From the NCBI RefSeq assembly GCF_038622445.1, contig NZ_CP152019.1, forward strand, positions 3,012,501 through 3,076,500: a stretch of DNA of 64,000 bases, in the 5' to 3' direction. Under the pieces are notes generated by a model. The model was given only the letters and a program-made list of their open reading frames with translations, did no database searches and was not told where the DNA came from. Positions 10,088-19,530 of this stretch are shown in pieces. A program made the position numbers and the translations under genes. Source of the DNA: Sporosarcina sp. FSL K6-1522 (GTDB taxonomy: Bacteria; Bacillota; Bacilli; Bacillales_A; Planococcaceae). How positions within the stretch are numbered: the first letter of the stretch is position 1; every line of letters begins with the position of its first letter.

Positions 10088-10136
10088 AAAGGCATCTTTT
10101 TAACCGTAAGAAAAAATCGGTTAGAAAGATGCCTTT
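10088..10136 (-). terminator. Strong terminator-like hairpin in the cysC leader
   Basis: Two 19-base arms (AAAGGCATCTTT-N-TAACCG and its complement) pair with one mismatch, followed by five T on the minus strand. It lies between a good promoter (10198-10226) and cysC, so it may be an attenuator. It could alternatively terminate transcripts from the upstream AraC-type gene, which has no other terminator. Confidence 0.75.
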
Positions 10137-10197
10137 AGTTGACTAATGGGCATTTATGAAACGATGGGGAACACATCACATCGTGAAGTTGAAACCA

Positions 10198-10226
10198 ATC
10201 TTACATCATCCAAAATTGGGTGTCAA
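10198..10226 (-). promoter_or_regulatory. Sigma-A promoter of cysC
   Basis: Perfect TTGACA (10221-10226) and TAAGAT (10198-10203) lie on the minus strand with a 17-base spacer. The predicted transcript has a leader of about 225 bases including the 10088-10136 hairpin before cysC. Confidence 0.7.
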
Positions 10227-10290
10227 TAGTTTTATTGTATTCCTATCTATTTACTATACTTTTAATATATGTCGCTCTTCTTGAGTTGGT

Positions 10291-11535
10291 TCAGGAAAAT
10301 CGAATATGCTGCGTGCCCCGATATTCGCGTGGCGTTAACCCAACTACCTTTTTAAATGTGGAACTAAAGTAATTTGGTGTATTAAAATTCGCTTCATCTG
10401 AAATTTCTTCAATCGTCTTTGTCGTATGACGGAGTAACCAAACCGCTTTTCGGAGGCGCATAAATGTTACATACTCCGAAAAGGTATTGCCCGTTTCTTT
10501 TTTAAATAACCGAACAAAATGCGAGTAGCTTAAATTCACATACTGAGCGGTCTCTTTTGCAGTGATCGCTTCTGTGTCTTGCGTTTCAATATATTCTATA
10601 CTTTTTATAATATCTGGTTCTCTTGGCAATTCATCAAAATAACGTAATGAAATCCCTTGAAATGGCGGCATATTCCGCGCGATTCTAGCCTCTTGAAAGG
10701 ATAACCATAGCTTTTCAGGCTCATTGCATAGCGTACCAATACCGATGTAGAGTTGAATACCGAATTCTGCAAGTAGTTCCTTGACAACGCCTTCAAACAA
10801 TTCTCTCCCTATCTGCCAATTATTCACCGACTCACTATTCTCTGTTTTTCTAAATAACATAATGAGCGATTCATTGAATGGAAGGAAATACAGTCCGGGT
10901 ACAATACCTTCAAACGCACGTTGGAAACTAGTACATATCGTTTGAACGATTTCATTGCGAACAAATATTTCCTGTTCTGAATAGATAAATCCTTGCACAT
11001 AGCACACAACATTCGGAAAATCATCTTTTTCAAACAATGATAGGCCTTCAACTATTTGCTGCTCTTGTTTGATGTCACCGTGTAAAAAACGTCGAAGCAT
11101 ATATTGTTTAAGTGGCTCATTTATAGGAGCTACTTCGCCGGTTATCGTAGTTGTTTCACATTCTTTCCTTTTAGTTGCGGATAGTTCCTGACGCTCAAGC
11201 GTGTGCAGTGCTCCTCGGACCGCCCGAAAAAAAGCCGATTTTTTCACGGGTGTCATAAGCAACTCTTGCACACCTAATCGGACAGCCATTGGTGATGTAT
11301 GTTGCAACTGCTCATGCAGAATCACAATATAAAAACAGTCGTAATACCGTTTTAAGCGCGCGAGTCGAATCCAGTCATGCCAGCAGACGATTTCCACAAA
11401 CTGAATCTGTATAGCCCCTTTTAAGAGCCCCCCCGTCCTTACGACAAGATGTTCCTCATCCATTTCATCAATCCAACAAGCCAGTTGTTCGCCTAACTCC
11501 ATTTCAATACCTTTAATGCACATATTATAAGACAA
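10291..11535 (-). CDS. AraC/YesN-like transcriptional regulator
   Basis: It has 414 residues. The last 100 form two AraC-type helix-turn-helix motifs (AQYVNLSYSHFVRLFKKETG and ISDEANFNTPNYFSSTFKKV). The N-terminal 100 residues look like a decayed receiver domain (GVQELLMTPVKKSAFFRAV resembles the end of a REC domain) but the phospho-acceptor Asp context is not evident. The start is TTG 11535 behind GGGGAG, or ATG 11502 behind AAAGG. It is divergent from the DUF485-symporter pair and is a plausible regulator of it, which is inference from position only. Confidence 0.8.
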   Translation of the reverse strand: MSYNMCIKGIEMELGEQLACWIDEMDEEHLVVRTGGLLKGAIQIQFVEIVCWHDWIRLARLKRYYDCFYIVILHEQLQHTSPMAVRLGVQELLMTPVKKSAFFRAVRGALHTLERQELSATKRKECETTTITGEVAPINEPLKQYMLRRFLHGDIKQEQQIVEGLSLFEKDDFPNVVCYVQGFIYSEQEIFVRNEIVQTICTSFQRAFEGIVPGLYFLPFNESLIMLFRKTENSESVNNWQIGRELFEGVVKELLAEFGIQLYIGIGTLCNEPEKLWLSFQEARIARNMPPFQGISLRYFDELPREPDIIKSIEYIETQDTEAITAKETAQYVNLSYSHFVRLFKKETGNTFSEYVTFMRLRKAVWLLRHTTKTIEEISDEANFNTPNYFSSTFKKVVGLTPREYRGTQHIRFS

Positions 11536-11831
11536 CTCACTTCTCCCCTTTGCAACCTACTTCATTACGTACTTTCTTCTTAAAACAAGGTATTTTATAG
11601 GTTGTATACCAAAAAAGAACAAATAGTCCTCTTATAGTCTAGTTTAAGTTAAGAATACTTAGATTTCAATAGACGAATATTGATGATTTATGACACTCAC
11701 TCCCCTTTATCATCCCCCCTCTCCATTATACCTTACCGTAAAATGAGCAATTTTCTATACAATTCCGACAATAAATTGTAAGGGCTTTCATTCTTTCGTT
11801 ATGTATAATGAATGACCAAGGGGGGATTTGT

Positions 11832-12191
11832 ATGCAGGAGTACCAAATGACAGACGAAAGTGCCGGGCATATTGACGTAAGGGAACTCGCACCACTCGAC
11901 GAGGAGACCAATCAAATTATGAAAGAAGAATTTCGAACGGGCCTCGGGCTATCATCCTTTTATTATGTTTTTATCTTATCGATTCCAGTTATTAACTGGT
12001 TTTTTCCAAAGCTTGCGTTCTATAAATTCTGGGGAGGTATGTCGGTTACCTGGTTTTTAACAACCATCGTCGCCATGATTTTAGCTTATGCCATTGCACA
12101 TATTCACACTGGCCTATATGAAAGAAGAGTAAAAGACTATCAAAAGCAAGGCGAACTGAAGAATATTAAGGAAGAGAGGGCAAATATATGA
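11832..12191 (+). CDS. DUF485 family membrane protein (YjcH-like)
   Basis: This small protein of 119 residues has two hydrophobic segments (SSFYYVFILSIPVINWFF; WFLTTIVAMILAYAIAHI), the signature of DUF485. Such proteins are encoded directly before ActP-type acetate symporters and presumably assist them. The start at 11832 (MQEYQMTD) follows AAGGGGGG. A TATAAT element at 11804-11809 is a candidate -10 region. Its stop overlaps the start of the symporter by four bases (ATGA), so translation is coupled. Confidence 0.88.
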   Translation: MQEYQMTDESAGHIDVRELAPLDEETNQIMKEEFRTGLGLSSFYYVFILSIPVINWFFPKLAFYKFWGGMSVTWFLTTIVAMILAYAIAHIHTGLYERRVKDYQKQGELKNIKEERANI

Positions 12192-13753
12192 CCGCTTGGC
12201 TATCAGATCCTAAATATATCTTTACTATCATTTTAATGGGAACGATTATTTTTATCACCTATTTGTCAAAAAGAAATGCAACAGCAAGTGACTTTTTTGT
12301 TGGCGGACGATCATTTGGCTGGTTTACAAATGGCTCAGCAATCGGCGGGGACTATTTAAGTGCAGCAACGTTTCTCGGACTTGCCGGGCTGACCTTCTCT
12401 CTAGGGTATGATGGTGCTTTTTATACCTTTTCCTTTTCAATTGGTTTAACCTTACTTGCGATTTTTGTGGCGGGCCCACTCCGCCGCTTTGGTGCCTTTA
12501 CAGTTGCGGACTTTGTCGCTTACCGATTCCACAGTAAGCGTGCACGGGTTGTCGCAGTTATCGTCGTACTGGCGATTTCAGGATTTTACGCCGCACCCCA
12601 GCTACTTGGTGCAGCTCAAATTTTAAGCATGTTTTTTGGTACTTCTTATGAGTTTGGAATTATATTCACATGTGTGACGATGACATTATATGTCGGAATC
12701 GGCGGCATGAAAGGGACAACCTTGAACCAAGCATTAGAGCTATGGATTCGCTTTGGTGCTTTTGTTTTAATGGTAGCCGCAGCCATTTATGGTGGACTAC
12801 ATTACCAACAAATATTAACAGCCATTACAGAGTTCACTGGGTCAATTAGTGGGACAGCTCCTTACACTGAAGATGGAAAAGATTTAATGTTTGATGGTAG
12901 CGTCTGGGCTTCTACTGGATTTCTAACACCAAACTTTTTCCATACCGTGTCACTTGTCATTGGTCTTTCACTTGGGACAATTGGATTGCCCCATATTTTA
13001 CTTCGCTTTTATACAAACCCAAGTGCAAAATCCGCACGTAAGTCTGCACTAATGGCTATCGGAATTGCGAGCGTCTTCTTTCTATTCGCTGTCTATTTGG
13101 GTGTTGTTGGACGAGCGGTCTTTTTACAAGGTGGCTTAAGCCCCGAAGTGATCCAAAACCTTGTAACTGGCGGGGATAATATGGTGGTTCCATCGATTGC
13201 AGAAGTGCTCGGTGGTAAATGGATGCTTGGCCTTGTCATTGCCGGCGCATTCGCAGCAATTTTCTCGAACCTTTCAGGTCTCTTTATCGCCAGCTCGGGT
13301 GCACTTGCACATGATTTATATGCTCAATTCACGAAAAAAGAATTAACACAAAGCCAGCGTGTCTTCGCTGCTAAAATTGCAATTCTTATTTTAGCCCTCG
13401 TCTACGGCGCACTCGGCCTACTTGTGAAAGAGGCATCGATTGGACATCTTGTGGCACTAGCCTTTACTGTTGCAGCGAGTACTTTTGCACCAATATTCTT
13501 GTTTGGTATTTGGTGGCGAGGTATGACCGAAAAAGGGGCGATTGCAGGGCTGATTGTTGGGCTTGCTGCTTCCATGTTTATGATTTTCTTTGCGTCATCT
13601 TTACCAGAAGCCTTGCAATTTAAAGTACCAGGAATTATTACCGTCCCAATTGGTTTCCTCACAGTTTATGTTGTGTCCAAACTCGATCGTCAAGTACCAA
13701 GAGATGTAAACTTATTTATGCAAAAAGTACACGCAAAACACGAGGAAGCCTAG
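12188..13753 (+). CDS. actP: ActP-type cation:acetate/monocarboxylate symporter
   Basis: This sodium:solute symporter family permease has 521 residues and about 13 hydrophobic segments. Recognisable parts are the early SDFFVGGRSFGWFTNGSAIG motif, the GGMKGTTLNQ segment and SLGTIGLPHILLRFY, all characteristic of ActP. It would take up acetate or similar short acids with a cation. It is co-transcribed with the DUF485 gene and ends at a strong bidirectional terminator. Pyruvate or propionate as substrate cannot be excluded. Confidence 0.88.
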   Translation: MTAWLSDPKYIFTIILMGTIIFITYLSKRNATASDFFVGGRSFGWFTNGSAIGGDYLSAATFLGLAGLTFSLGYDGAFYTFSFSIGLTLLAIFVAGPLRRFGAFTVADFVAYRFHSKRARVVAVIVVLAISGFYAAPQLLGAAQILSMFFGTSYEFGIIFTCVTMTLYVGIGGMKGTTLNQALELWIRFGAFVLMVAAAIYGGLHYQQILTAITEFTGSISGTAPYTEDGKDLMFDGSVWASTGFLTPNFFHTVSLVIGLSLGTIGLPHILLRFYTNPSAKSARKSALMAIGIASVFFLFAVYLGVVGRAVFLQGGLSPEVIQNLVTGGDNMVVPSIAEVLGGKWMLGLVIAGAFAAIFSNLSGLFIASSGALAHDLYAQFTKKELTQSQRVFAAKIAILILALVYGALGLLVKEASIGHLVALAFTVAASTFAPIFLFGIWWRGMTEKGAIAGLIVGLAASMFMIFFASSLPEALQFKVPGIITVPIGFLTVYVVSKLDRQVPRDVNLFMQKVHAKHEEA

Positions 13754-13853
13754 TTTTAAAAGGCTTCACGTACTAAAAGACTCCGGCCTCTTGGCACTTC
13801 ATACAAAATGCAATGATGCCAGATGTTTGTGCATAGCAATTTTTCAACATTTT

Positions 13854-13902
13854 CAACAAGCAAATCCCCCGGACTAAGTTGGTCCGGGGGATTTGCTTGT
13901 TG
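13854..13902. terminator. Bidirectional terminator, perfect 21-bp stem
   Basis: The arms 13854-13874 and 13882-13902 are perfect inverted repeats (CCCCCGGAC core, seven-base loop). A-rich and T-rich flanks within the stem serve both strands. It separates the convergent actP and telA genes. Confidence 0.85.
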
Positions 13903-13971
13903 ATTGGAAGTTAGAATTATAATTAAAATAGAACAAAAAGCGTTTTCACCTTTACTAAAATATTTTAATCA

Positions 13972-15054
13972 TTATCCATTCATTGACAGTACCCGCTTTG
14001 CGTCCTCACGTAATGTCTCTAAACGCTTGCGATCTTCGATGCGTTGCATAGATTGCTCTTCTTTTACTTTCTTATACTCATCAATACCTGACACAATCGT
14101 GTCCCACATATTTTCGATAGTCTCCATTTTAATGCTTGAGCTACCTGAGCGTTGTGCAATGTCGATGCTTTGTTTCATAATGTCACTTGTCACATCTTGT
14201 AACATCTGATTCGCTCGATCTTCAAAAGCATTCAACGAATCCGAATGCACTTTTTGTCGTTTTGCATTCACCGTGTTGATGATGCCCATTTTAAAAATCG
14301 GAATGGTTGTCACAAATGCACTATTAATTTTTGCAACTAAATCGTTGTTTCCTCTTTGCATTGTTTTAATTTGCGGGGCTGCGATGACGGCTACCATACG
14401 CGCCTTTTCCAAGTCGTCAATTTTACGTTCTAATAACTCTTTTACTGCAAATAAATTTTCTAACTCCATTCGTGCCATTTGGTCGCCTTGATCGACCTTT
14501 TGCTGACAAGTAGGTATCAAAGTTTGGTTAACCTCATCTAGCTTGATTTCTGCAGCGACCACATATTTCTCTAGTTCAAAATAATATTGTACATCTTCTT
14601 CATAAAGCTCTTCTAATTCACGGTTCGATTTCTTTAATTCGTCCTCAATGATTGCGAATTGGCCATGAATTTTTTCAATTTCTCCACCTAGTGTTTGATA
14701 CTTTTTAAACATCGCTTCCGCTTGTTGCTTGGCACGTTTAAACAGCTTATCTAAAAAACCTGGCTCCTTTGTAATCTCGTTGCGATCGAATCGTTTCATT
14801 AACTTTTCAAGCTGATTCAATAAATCACCAGAATCGTCTAATTTCGATACCATCATTGTATTTAAAATACGATCTGAGAAGCGAGATAATCTTTCTGCCG
14901 GCTCTTTTCCTAGCGCCAACATTTCCGTTTGATCTTTGATATCCATGTTATTCACAATTTGAAGCACTTGTGGCTCTTGACGTAATTGAAGTCGTAGCTG
15001 ATTTGCCGTTTGTTCATTCAACCCTTGTTTTTGAAGTTCTACTGTCGTTGTCAT
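13972..15054 (-). CDS. TelA-family toxic anion resistance protein (YceH-like)
   Basis: It has 360 residues, largely alpha-helical with long coiled-coil stretches (residues about 95-190), and matches the TelA/KlaA family linked to tellurite and cell-envelope stress. The molecular activity is not known. It lies 31 bp after the YceG-like gene, the same order as yceG-yceH in B. subtilis. ATG 15054 has GGGAGATTGAACA in front. It is soluble, with no signal or membrane segment. Confidence 0.9.
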   Translation of the reverse strand: MTTTVELQKQGLNEQTANQLRLQLRQEPQVLQIVNNMDIKDQTEMLALGKEPAERLSRFSDRILNTMMVSKLDDSGDLLNQLEKLMKRFDRNEITKEPGFLDKLFKRAKQQAEAMFKKYQTLGGEIEKIHGQFAIIEDELKKSNRELEELYEEDVQYYFELEKYVVAAEIKLDEVNQTLIPTCQQKVDQGDQMARMELENLFAVKELLERKIDDLEKARMVAVIAAPQIKTMQRGNNDLVAKINSAFVTTIPIFKMGIINTVNAKRQKVHSDSLNAFEDRANQMLQDVTSDIMKQSIDIAQRSGSSSIKMETIENMWDTIVSGIDEYKKVKEEQSMQRIEDRKRLETLREDAKRVLSMNG

Positions 15055-15085
15055 TGTTCAATCTCCCATCTCTCTAGAGTATTCC

Positions 15086-16711
15086 TCAAAAAATATTTTT
15101 AATGAATCGTTTAAAACGGGATTCCTCTTTAACCTGATACTCCTGATAGGCTTGCCCAAATACCATATCCTCTAGCCAATGGATATCATAATGCACAAGA
15201 TCAATATACTCTTCGATATCCGTATGCCCCGCAGGATTATAAAAAATGATATCTACACCAAATTGATTTAAAAATAGCAATGTCGCTGCATCTTCTCGAG
15301 ATGGTTCACCATTGGACTCCATATTATATAAAACAAGACGAGGTACTTCTTGTGAATAATCAAATCCTTGTAGTAATTGTAGCACTTCATCTGCCAATAA
15401 ACTGGCTTGTTTAAAGATGAATAACTGTACATCATAATCTGATTCATGCTTCAATTTTTGTAATTTAGGCTGCTCACAGCATGCTTTTATCGTATGGGCA
15501 ATGGCTGTCTGAAGGCCCAGTGACAATTGACCATATCTCCACCAATTGCTCTTCACCATTTTCTCAGGTGATAATACGCCTTCTCGATCAAGGGAATGCT
15601 GATAATGGAAATGATAATTCGCTTTTGTCGTTTTCGCGAACGGAAATTGCTGAATGCCTAGCGCATGAACGTCATTTGTTAAAGTATGCATGCGCTCCCA
15701 ATAATCCGCTCGGTCACTCGAGACACCTTGGATTTTGGCAAAGATGACGGGAATCGACACACGATTTTCTTCAATTTTGAAGTCTGGACGAATCATCGCC
15801 TTCTCTTTTGCGTAAATAAAAACATCATCATAGGTCATACGTAACGTAATGGCGTTCGGGATATAATCTCTGAATTGCCATGGCTTATACACCCCAGATT
15901 GATGATCATTCATCATCTTCTCGAGTTGTTTTGTCGCACGATACGCCACAGTAGTTTCACGGTCTCGCAGTTGCGTTGGAAAAGGTTGTAATTCACCTGA
16001 ATCCGCATACTCATACATGATAGAACGTTCATTTTTCGGATCTACCTCAGCGAATAAATCCTGTGCCGCCGGGTGAAAAATGAGTATATCGCAACCAAAT
16101 TCCATTAGTAATAACAAGAAATACTTTTGACTACTGGATAGCTCGCCATACCAAACCACTTTCGGGAAATCATCACCAACTATTAACGATTCCGACCATT
16201 TTTCCCAATGGTTTTTCAACCATTTAACAATATCTATTAAAAATCGACGGAATTCAGGCGACTGCAAGCCACGATTTTGCTGTTGTTGAAAATGAGTGAC
16301 AATCTTAATTGTAGACAGTTGTACATGACGGTTGATGGCTATATCATTGTGCTTCGGAATCAGGTTTTTCCCGTACATAAAGGCAATGAGCCGGTTAATC
16401 GATAGCCCCTTTGGCTCTTTTTGATGAAGCAATAAGATTTCCTGTACAGCTTGAAAATCTTCATTCGCAATCGTTTTGTCTAGCTCTTCACTAAGGACGT
16501 GAATGAATGACTTTTCTTGCATATCAAACAACGAATTATAATACTCATCTTCAACTAACGGTACACCCAGTACACGAAGACCTATTCTGTTAAATCGAAA
16601 AGTCGAATCATCTATATAATAAGAAGGCCTTTCACGAGATGAAGCAAGAAATCGTGCTAACCAATCTGTTGTCCTTGTATCTAAGATAGGTTCTATTTGT
16701 ATGTAACTCAC
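15086..16711 (-). CDS. YceG-family protein, component of the Ter-linked module
   Basis: It has 541 residues, close to B. subtilis YceG (537). The family (PF14266) is described only as a putative component of a Ter-associated biosynthetic module, and no catalytic activity is established. Two similar halves can be seen: ILIFHPAAQDLF and IIFYNPAGHTDIEEY each follow a segment rich in charged residues, suggesting an internal duplication. The start is GTG 16711 behind GGGAGAGCG. It precedes telA and is separated from the divergent TerD gene by a terminator. Confidence 0.85.
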   Translation of the reverse strand: MSYIQIEPILDTRTTDWLARFLASSRERPSYYIDDSTFRFNRIGLRVLGVPLVEDEYYNSLFDMQEKSFIHVLSEELDKTIANEDFQAVQEILLLHQKEPKGLSINRLIAFMYGKNLIPKHNDIAINRHVQLSTIKIVTHFQQQQNRGLQSPEFRRFLIDIVKWLKNHWEKWSESLIVGDDFPKVVWYGELSSSQKYFLLLLMEFGCDILIFHPAAQDLFAEVDPKNERSIMYEYADSGELQPFPTQLRDRETTVAYRATKQLEKMMNDHQSGVYKPWQFRDYIPNAITLRMTYDDVFIYAKEKAMIRPDFKIEENRVSIPVIFAKIQGVSSDRADYWERMHTLTNDVHALGIQQFPFAKTTKANYHFHYQHSLDREGVLSPEKMVKSNWWRYGQLSLGLQTAIAHTIKACCEQPKLQKLKHESDYDVQLFIFKQASLLADEVLQLLQGFDYSQEVPRLVLYNMESNGEPSREDAATLLFLNQFGVDIIFYNPAGHTDIEEYIDLVHYDIHWLEDMVFGQAYQEYQVKEESRFKRFIKNIF

Positions 16712-16745
16712 CTAACGCTCTCCCTTCCTCTAAAGATAAGAAAAA

Positions 16746-16802
16746 GAGCCCCTAAGTCGGTTATTGCCATAGATGACGACACCAAAGTATACGAAGGGGC
16801 TC
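16746..16802 (-). terminator. Terminator after the divergent TerD gene
   Basis: GAGCCCC/GGGGCTC arms enclose a 43-base loop and are followed by TTTTTCTT on the minus strand. It splits the biosynthetic module from yceG-telA. The rest of the gap 16803-16890 shows nothing recognisable. Confidence 0.6.
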
Positions 16803-16890
16803 CACTATGACGGAGTTCAATAGACGATGTAAAATTCATGATACTCATGCATGTTATTCACCTAGTATCTGTCACACGTTGGTCATTCCA

Positions 16891-17517
16891 TTATTTTCTA
16901 CCAGCTTGCCACTGCATACCCCATCCATAAGCCCGGTCCATATCTTGATGTCCTTGAAAATACTCCACTAGACGCTTAACCTTAAATGTTTCATTATCCA
17001 AATTTTCAATCATCGCAATTGCGCACATGATTTTACCGTTACGGTGTTCATCTAGCTTCACTTCAATCGCTGGACCGTTAGGATATTGCAACGTCACGAT
17101 ACCATCAGCTTCGGACCAGTTCGCCACACCTTCATAAATAAAGGAATAGACGAGAATACGTTTAATATCTGAAATCTGATTGCCGTTAATGCGTAAATTT
17201 TCGCCGCCTGCTGCCGTTCCCGTACGATCGTCACCATCTAATTCCATATAGGGAGCATGCCCATACGCCCCAAATGCATTCCCAAGTGCTTGCACACAGC
17301 CTTTTTCTCCACTCTTTAACTCATACAAACAGCCTAAATCTAAATCGATGCCTTTCGGCTTACCTAATAGTCCTGCTAAGAAGCCTCCTGATTTCCCCTT
17401 GCTTTGCTGATTCCAGTTTAGGTTCACTAAAATTTCTCCAAGCGCATTGTTGCTACTTTTCGTGAGATTAATCGCTTGGCCTTTTTTCTTCAATTCCACT
17501 TTATTTAGGTTAACCAT
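16891..17517 (-). CDS. Divergent TerD/TerA-domain protein
   Basis: This TerD-superfamily protein of 208 residues (GEILVNLNWNQ, GIDLDLGCLYEL, MELDGDDRTGTAAGGENL) lacks the classical [13 protein letters not shown] calcium loop of the three TerD paralogues upstream in the locus. It is closer in style to TerA-type domains. It presumably binds a ligand or metal in the stress complex. The start at 17517 (MVNLNKVEL) has GAGGAG about ten bases upstream. It is last gene of the biosynthetic-module unit, 90 bp after the HAD gene. Confidence 0.82.
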   Translation of the reverse strand: MVNLNKVELKKKGQAINLTKSSNNALGEILVNLNWNQQSKGKSGGFLAGLLGKPKGIDLDLGCLYELKSGEKGCVQALGNAFGAYGHAPYMELDGDDRTGTAAGGENLRINGNQISDIKRILVYSFIYEGVANWSEADGIVTLQYPNGPAIEVKLDEHRNGKIMCAIAMIENLDNETFKVKRLVEYFQGHQDMDRAYGWGMQWQAGRK

Positions 17518-17606
17518 AAAATCATCACTCCTCATCCAATTATGGCGTTACCGCTAAGTATAGCTGTTTCATAAGATTTTTTCAGGGCTTGACTTGAGGA
17601 ACCTTC

Positions 17607-18401
17607 TTAATCTAACTGCAAAATATTGCGAAGTAAGTCCTCTGTCGAGGTAGCTCCTGCTGCATTTATCCATGCCACTTTCGAATCATTTTCTCGCCGC
17701 TCAAAGATTTCTCCATGTGCTGGGCTATAACCAATATCCGCTTGTAGCAACATATCGTAATCCATCAGTGAATCACCTGCAGCAACATGCATGTCATACG
17801 TCAAATACTTTTGCAAATGATCGACTGCATGCGCTTTGTTCAACTCGGTTGGCAAGATATAGAGCTTTCGTCCATGAAGGAATAGCCGCCAACCTAGTTC
17901 GCCAATCCGACTTTCAAATGCCCTCAACTCTGCATGAGGAATGCGGTCTAGATGGACATGGAACATATAAAATAACGCATCCACATAAAACTCTTTAGCG
18001 ACCCACTCTTCGTGACGAATGTCAGCAAATACACGTAGTAAGTCTTCGTTCGGGATGGCTGTTGCGGCTATCCGTTGCTGAATCAATTTACCCCATTCTT
18101 CATCCACTTTACCATCCACCAAAATCGTTCCACCGTTACTCGTAATTGCGTATTTAGGTTGAATGTCGTTTTGAAAGACTTCGATACGCTCATATTGATA
18201 AACAGCTCTCGTTGTGACAGGCACAAATAGCTGTTTTTCATTAAACTGCCGGAGCATTTCAATCGAATCTAGCGACATATAACTGATTATGTCATCGCCT
18301 TTATATTCAATCGGAATGATGTCACCATCCACAGGATAATTCTCCATCATCCTTTTCGAATAAATTAACGTGCGATCTAAATCAGAAGTAAATAAGATCA
18401 A
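17607..18401 (-). CDS. HAD-family hydrolase of the Ter biosynthetic module
   Basis: It has 264 residues. HAD motif I is SDLDRTL at the N-terminus and the motif IV-like acidic group is AAGDSLMDYDML near residue 210, with a cap region between. This implies a Mg2+-dependent phosphatase of the Cof/sucrose-phosphatase type. HAD enzymes recur in Ter-linked modules and are thought to dephosphorylate the module product (inference in the literature and here). TTG 18401 follows AAGGGAG and lies 12 bp behind the StiP gene. Confidence 0.88.
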   Translation of the reverse strand: MILFTSDLDRTLIYSKRMMENYPVDGDIIPIEYKGDDIISYMSLDSIEMLRQFNEKQLFVPVTTRAVYQYERIEVFQNDIQPKYAITSNGGTILVDGKVDEEWGKLIQQRIAATAIPNEDLLRVFADIRHEEWVAKEFYVDALFYMFHVHLDRIPHAELRAFESRIGELGWRLFLHGRKLYILPTELNKAHAVDHLQKYLTYDMHVAAGDSLMDYDMLLQADIGYSPAHGEIFERRENDSKVAWINAAGATSTEDLLRNILQLD

Positions 18402-18413
18402 ATGAGCACTCCC

Positions 18414-19523
18414 TTATAATTCTTTAATAATGCCACAACATGAATATGACATATCCGTAAATTCTTCCACAGGTACATTGCGCTCCTTGGCGAGCATCAA
18501 AATATGCGTTAAATCATTGGAGAAAGTAGGATTCACAAGAATTTTCCACGGTACTCTTCGAAGCAACACACGCGTTGTTTCCCCAACGCCTGGTTTAATA
18601 AAATGCTGATTGTCAATCGCAAACTTTTCTTGAATCCGTTCTACTGATTGTTGCCCCTTCCAAGAAGGCGTTCGATCATCTTCCTCGGATGCTTGTATCG
18701 CAGACTGCACATCATTGAATTCCTTTTCAATCGTATCGATATAGAGATTCGAAACATCAACATCGGCTAATTCTCTGTAATATTTAGCGCCGTGAAAGTC
18801 GCCTTTTTCCATAAAGTCATAGTTCAATACCGTACGGCTAACAAGTCCCGATACCGTTGAATTTAAACAAGCAGAAGGAATTAAGAAATCATCTCTTGTC
18901 CCGTAAATACGCACGCAATGACCTGGGTCCGCTAATACAGCTAAGTCCGCTACAAGTTGGTTCTCATGATGCGTATTGTAACGCGTGCACGCGGCCTCTA
19001 ATTCGCTCGTAATCGCTCCTTTTCCCGTCCAACCATCGACAAATTGGATGCTAGCCTGTGGATGGTGTTCAAAAATAAAATCAATAGCTGTTTCATCAAT
19101 GCCCCGCCCCCTAATAATCGAGATGGAATAGTGAGGGACAGACACCTGGTAATTCCATTTCAAGTAACGCTTGATTAATACACCGATTGGCGTCCCTGCT
19201 CGTGCTAAACTAACCAGCACAAGATTTTCGAGTCCATTTTTCTGTTTGATTTGCTCCGCAACGACGCCAACCGCAATGGCCATTCGTTTCGCATACAAGT
19301 CTAACGTATTATGAAACAGCGAAATATAGTCTGCTGTTGGTTGATATTCAACAGGAAGCATTTCGGAATAATGCGTACCTGATTGAATAAGACCTTCTCT
19401 TTCCTCAGTCTTTGTTTCAATGACCAAATGACTTATGTCACGCAATAAAAAGGTAACATCTTCTTCCTCGTAACTACCCATCTTATCGGGTTTGACTGAT
19501 GATGTAAGCATACTCCTTTGCAT
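18414..19523 (-). CDS. StiP-family protein (PRTase-like, annotated cysteine protease)
   Basis: It has about 369 residues and matches the StiP family (PF11202). These are named cysteine proteases, yet the segment IQFVDGWTGKGAI resembles the PRPP-binding loop of phosphoribosyltransferases, and LVSLARAGTPIGVLIKR is also PRTase-like. A C-terminal CC pair lies in YSCCGIIKEL. The start is ambiguous: ATG 19523 directly after GAGAGGGG, ATG 19511, or TTG 19538, which overlaps the upstream stop. It sits between the PRTase-TRSP gene and the HAD gene in one tight unit. Confidence 0.85.
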   Translation of the reverse strand: MQRSMLTSSVKPDKMGSYEEEDVTFLLRDISHLVIETKTEEREGLIQSGTHYSEMLPVEYQPTADYISLFHNTLDLYAKRMAIAVGVVAEQIKQKNGLENLVLVSLARAGTPIGVLIKRYLKWNYQVSVPHYSISIIRGRGIDETAIDFIFEHHPQASIQFVDGWTGKGAITSELEAACTRYNTHHENQLVADLAVLADPGHCVRIYGTRDDFLIPSACLNSTVSGLVSRTVLNYDFMEKGDFHGAKYYRELADVDVSNLYIDTIEKEFNDVQSAIQASEEDDRTPSWKGQQSVERIQEKFAIDNQHFIKPGVGETTRVLLRRVPWKILVNPTFSNDLTHILMLAKERNVPVEEFTDMSYSCCGIIKEL

Positions 19524-19530
19524 CCCCTCT

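Noticed and set aside
17518..17606. Sigma-W type promoter (TGAAAC) before the divergent TerD gene
   Set aside because: No CGTA element at 16-17 bases; only a lone TATACT is seen.
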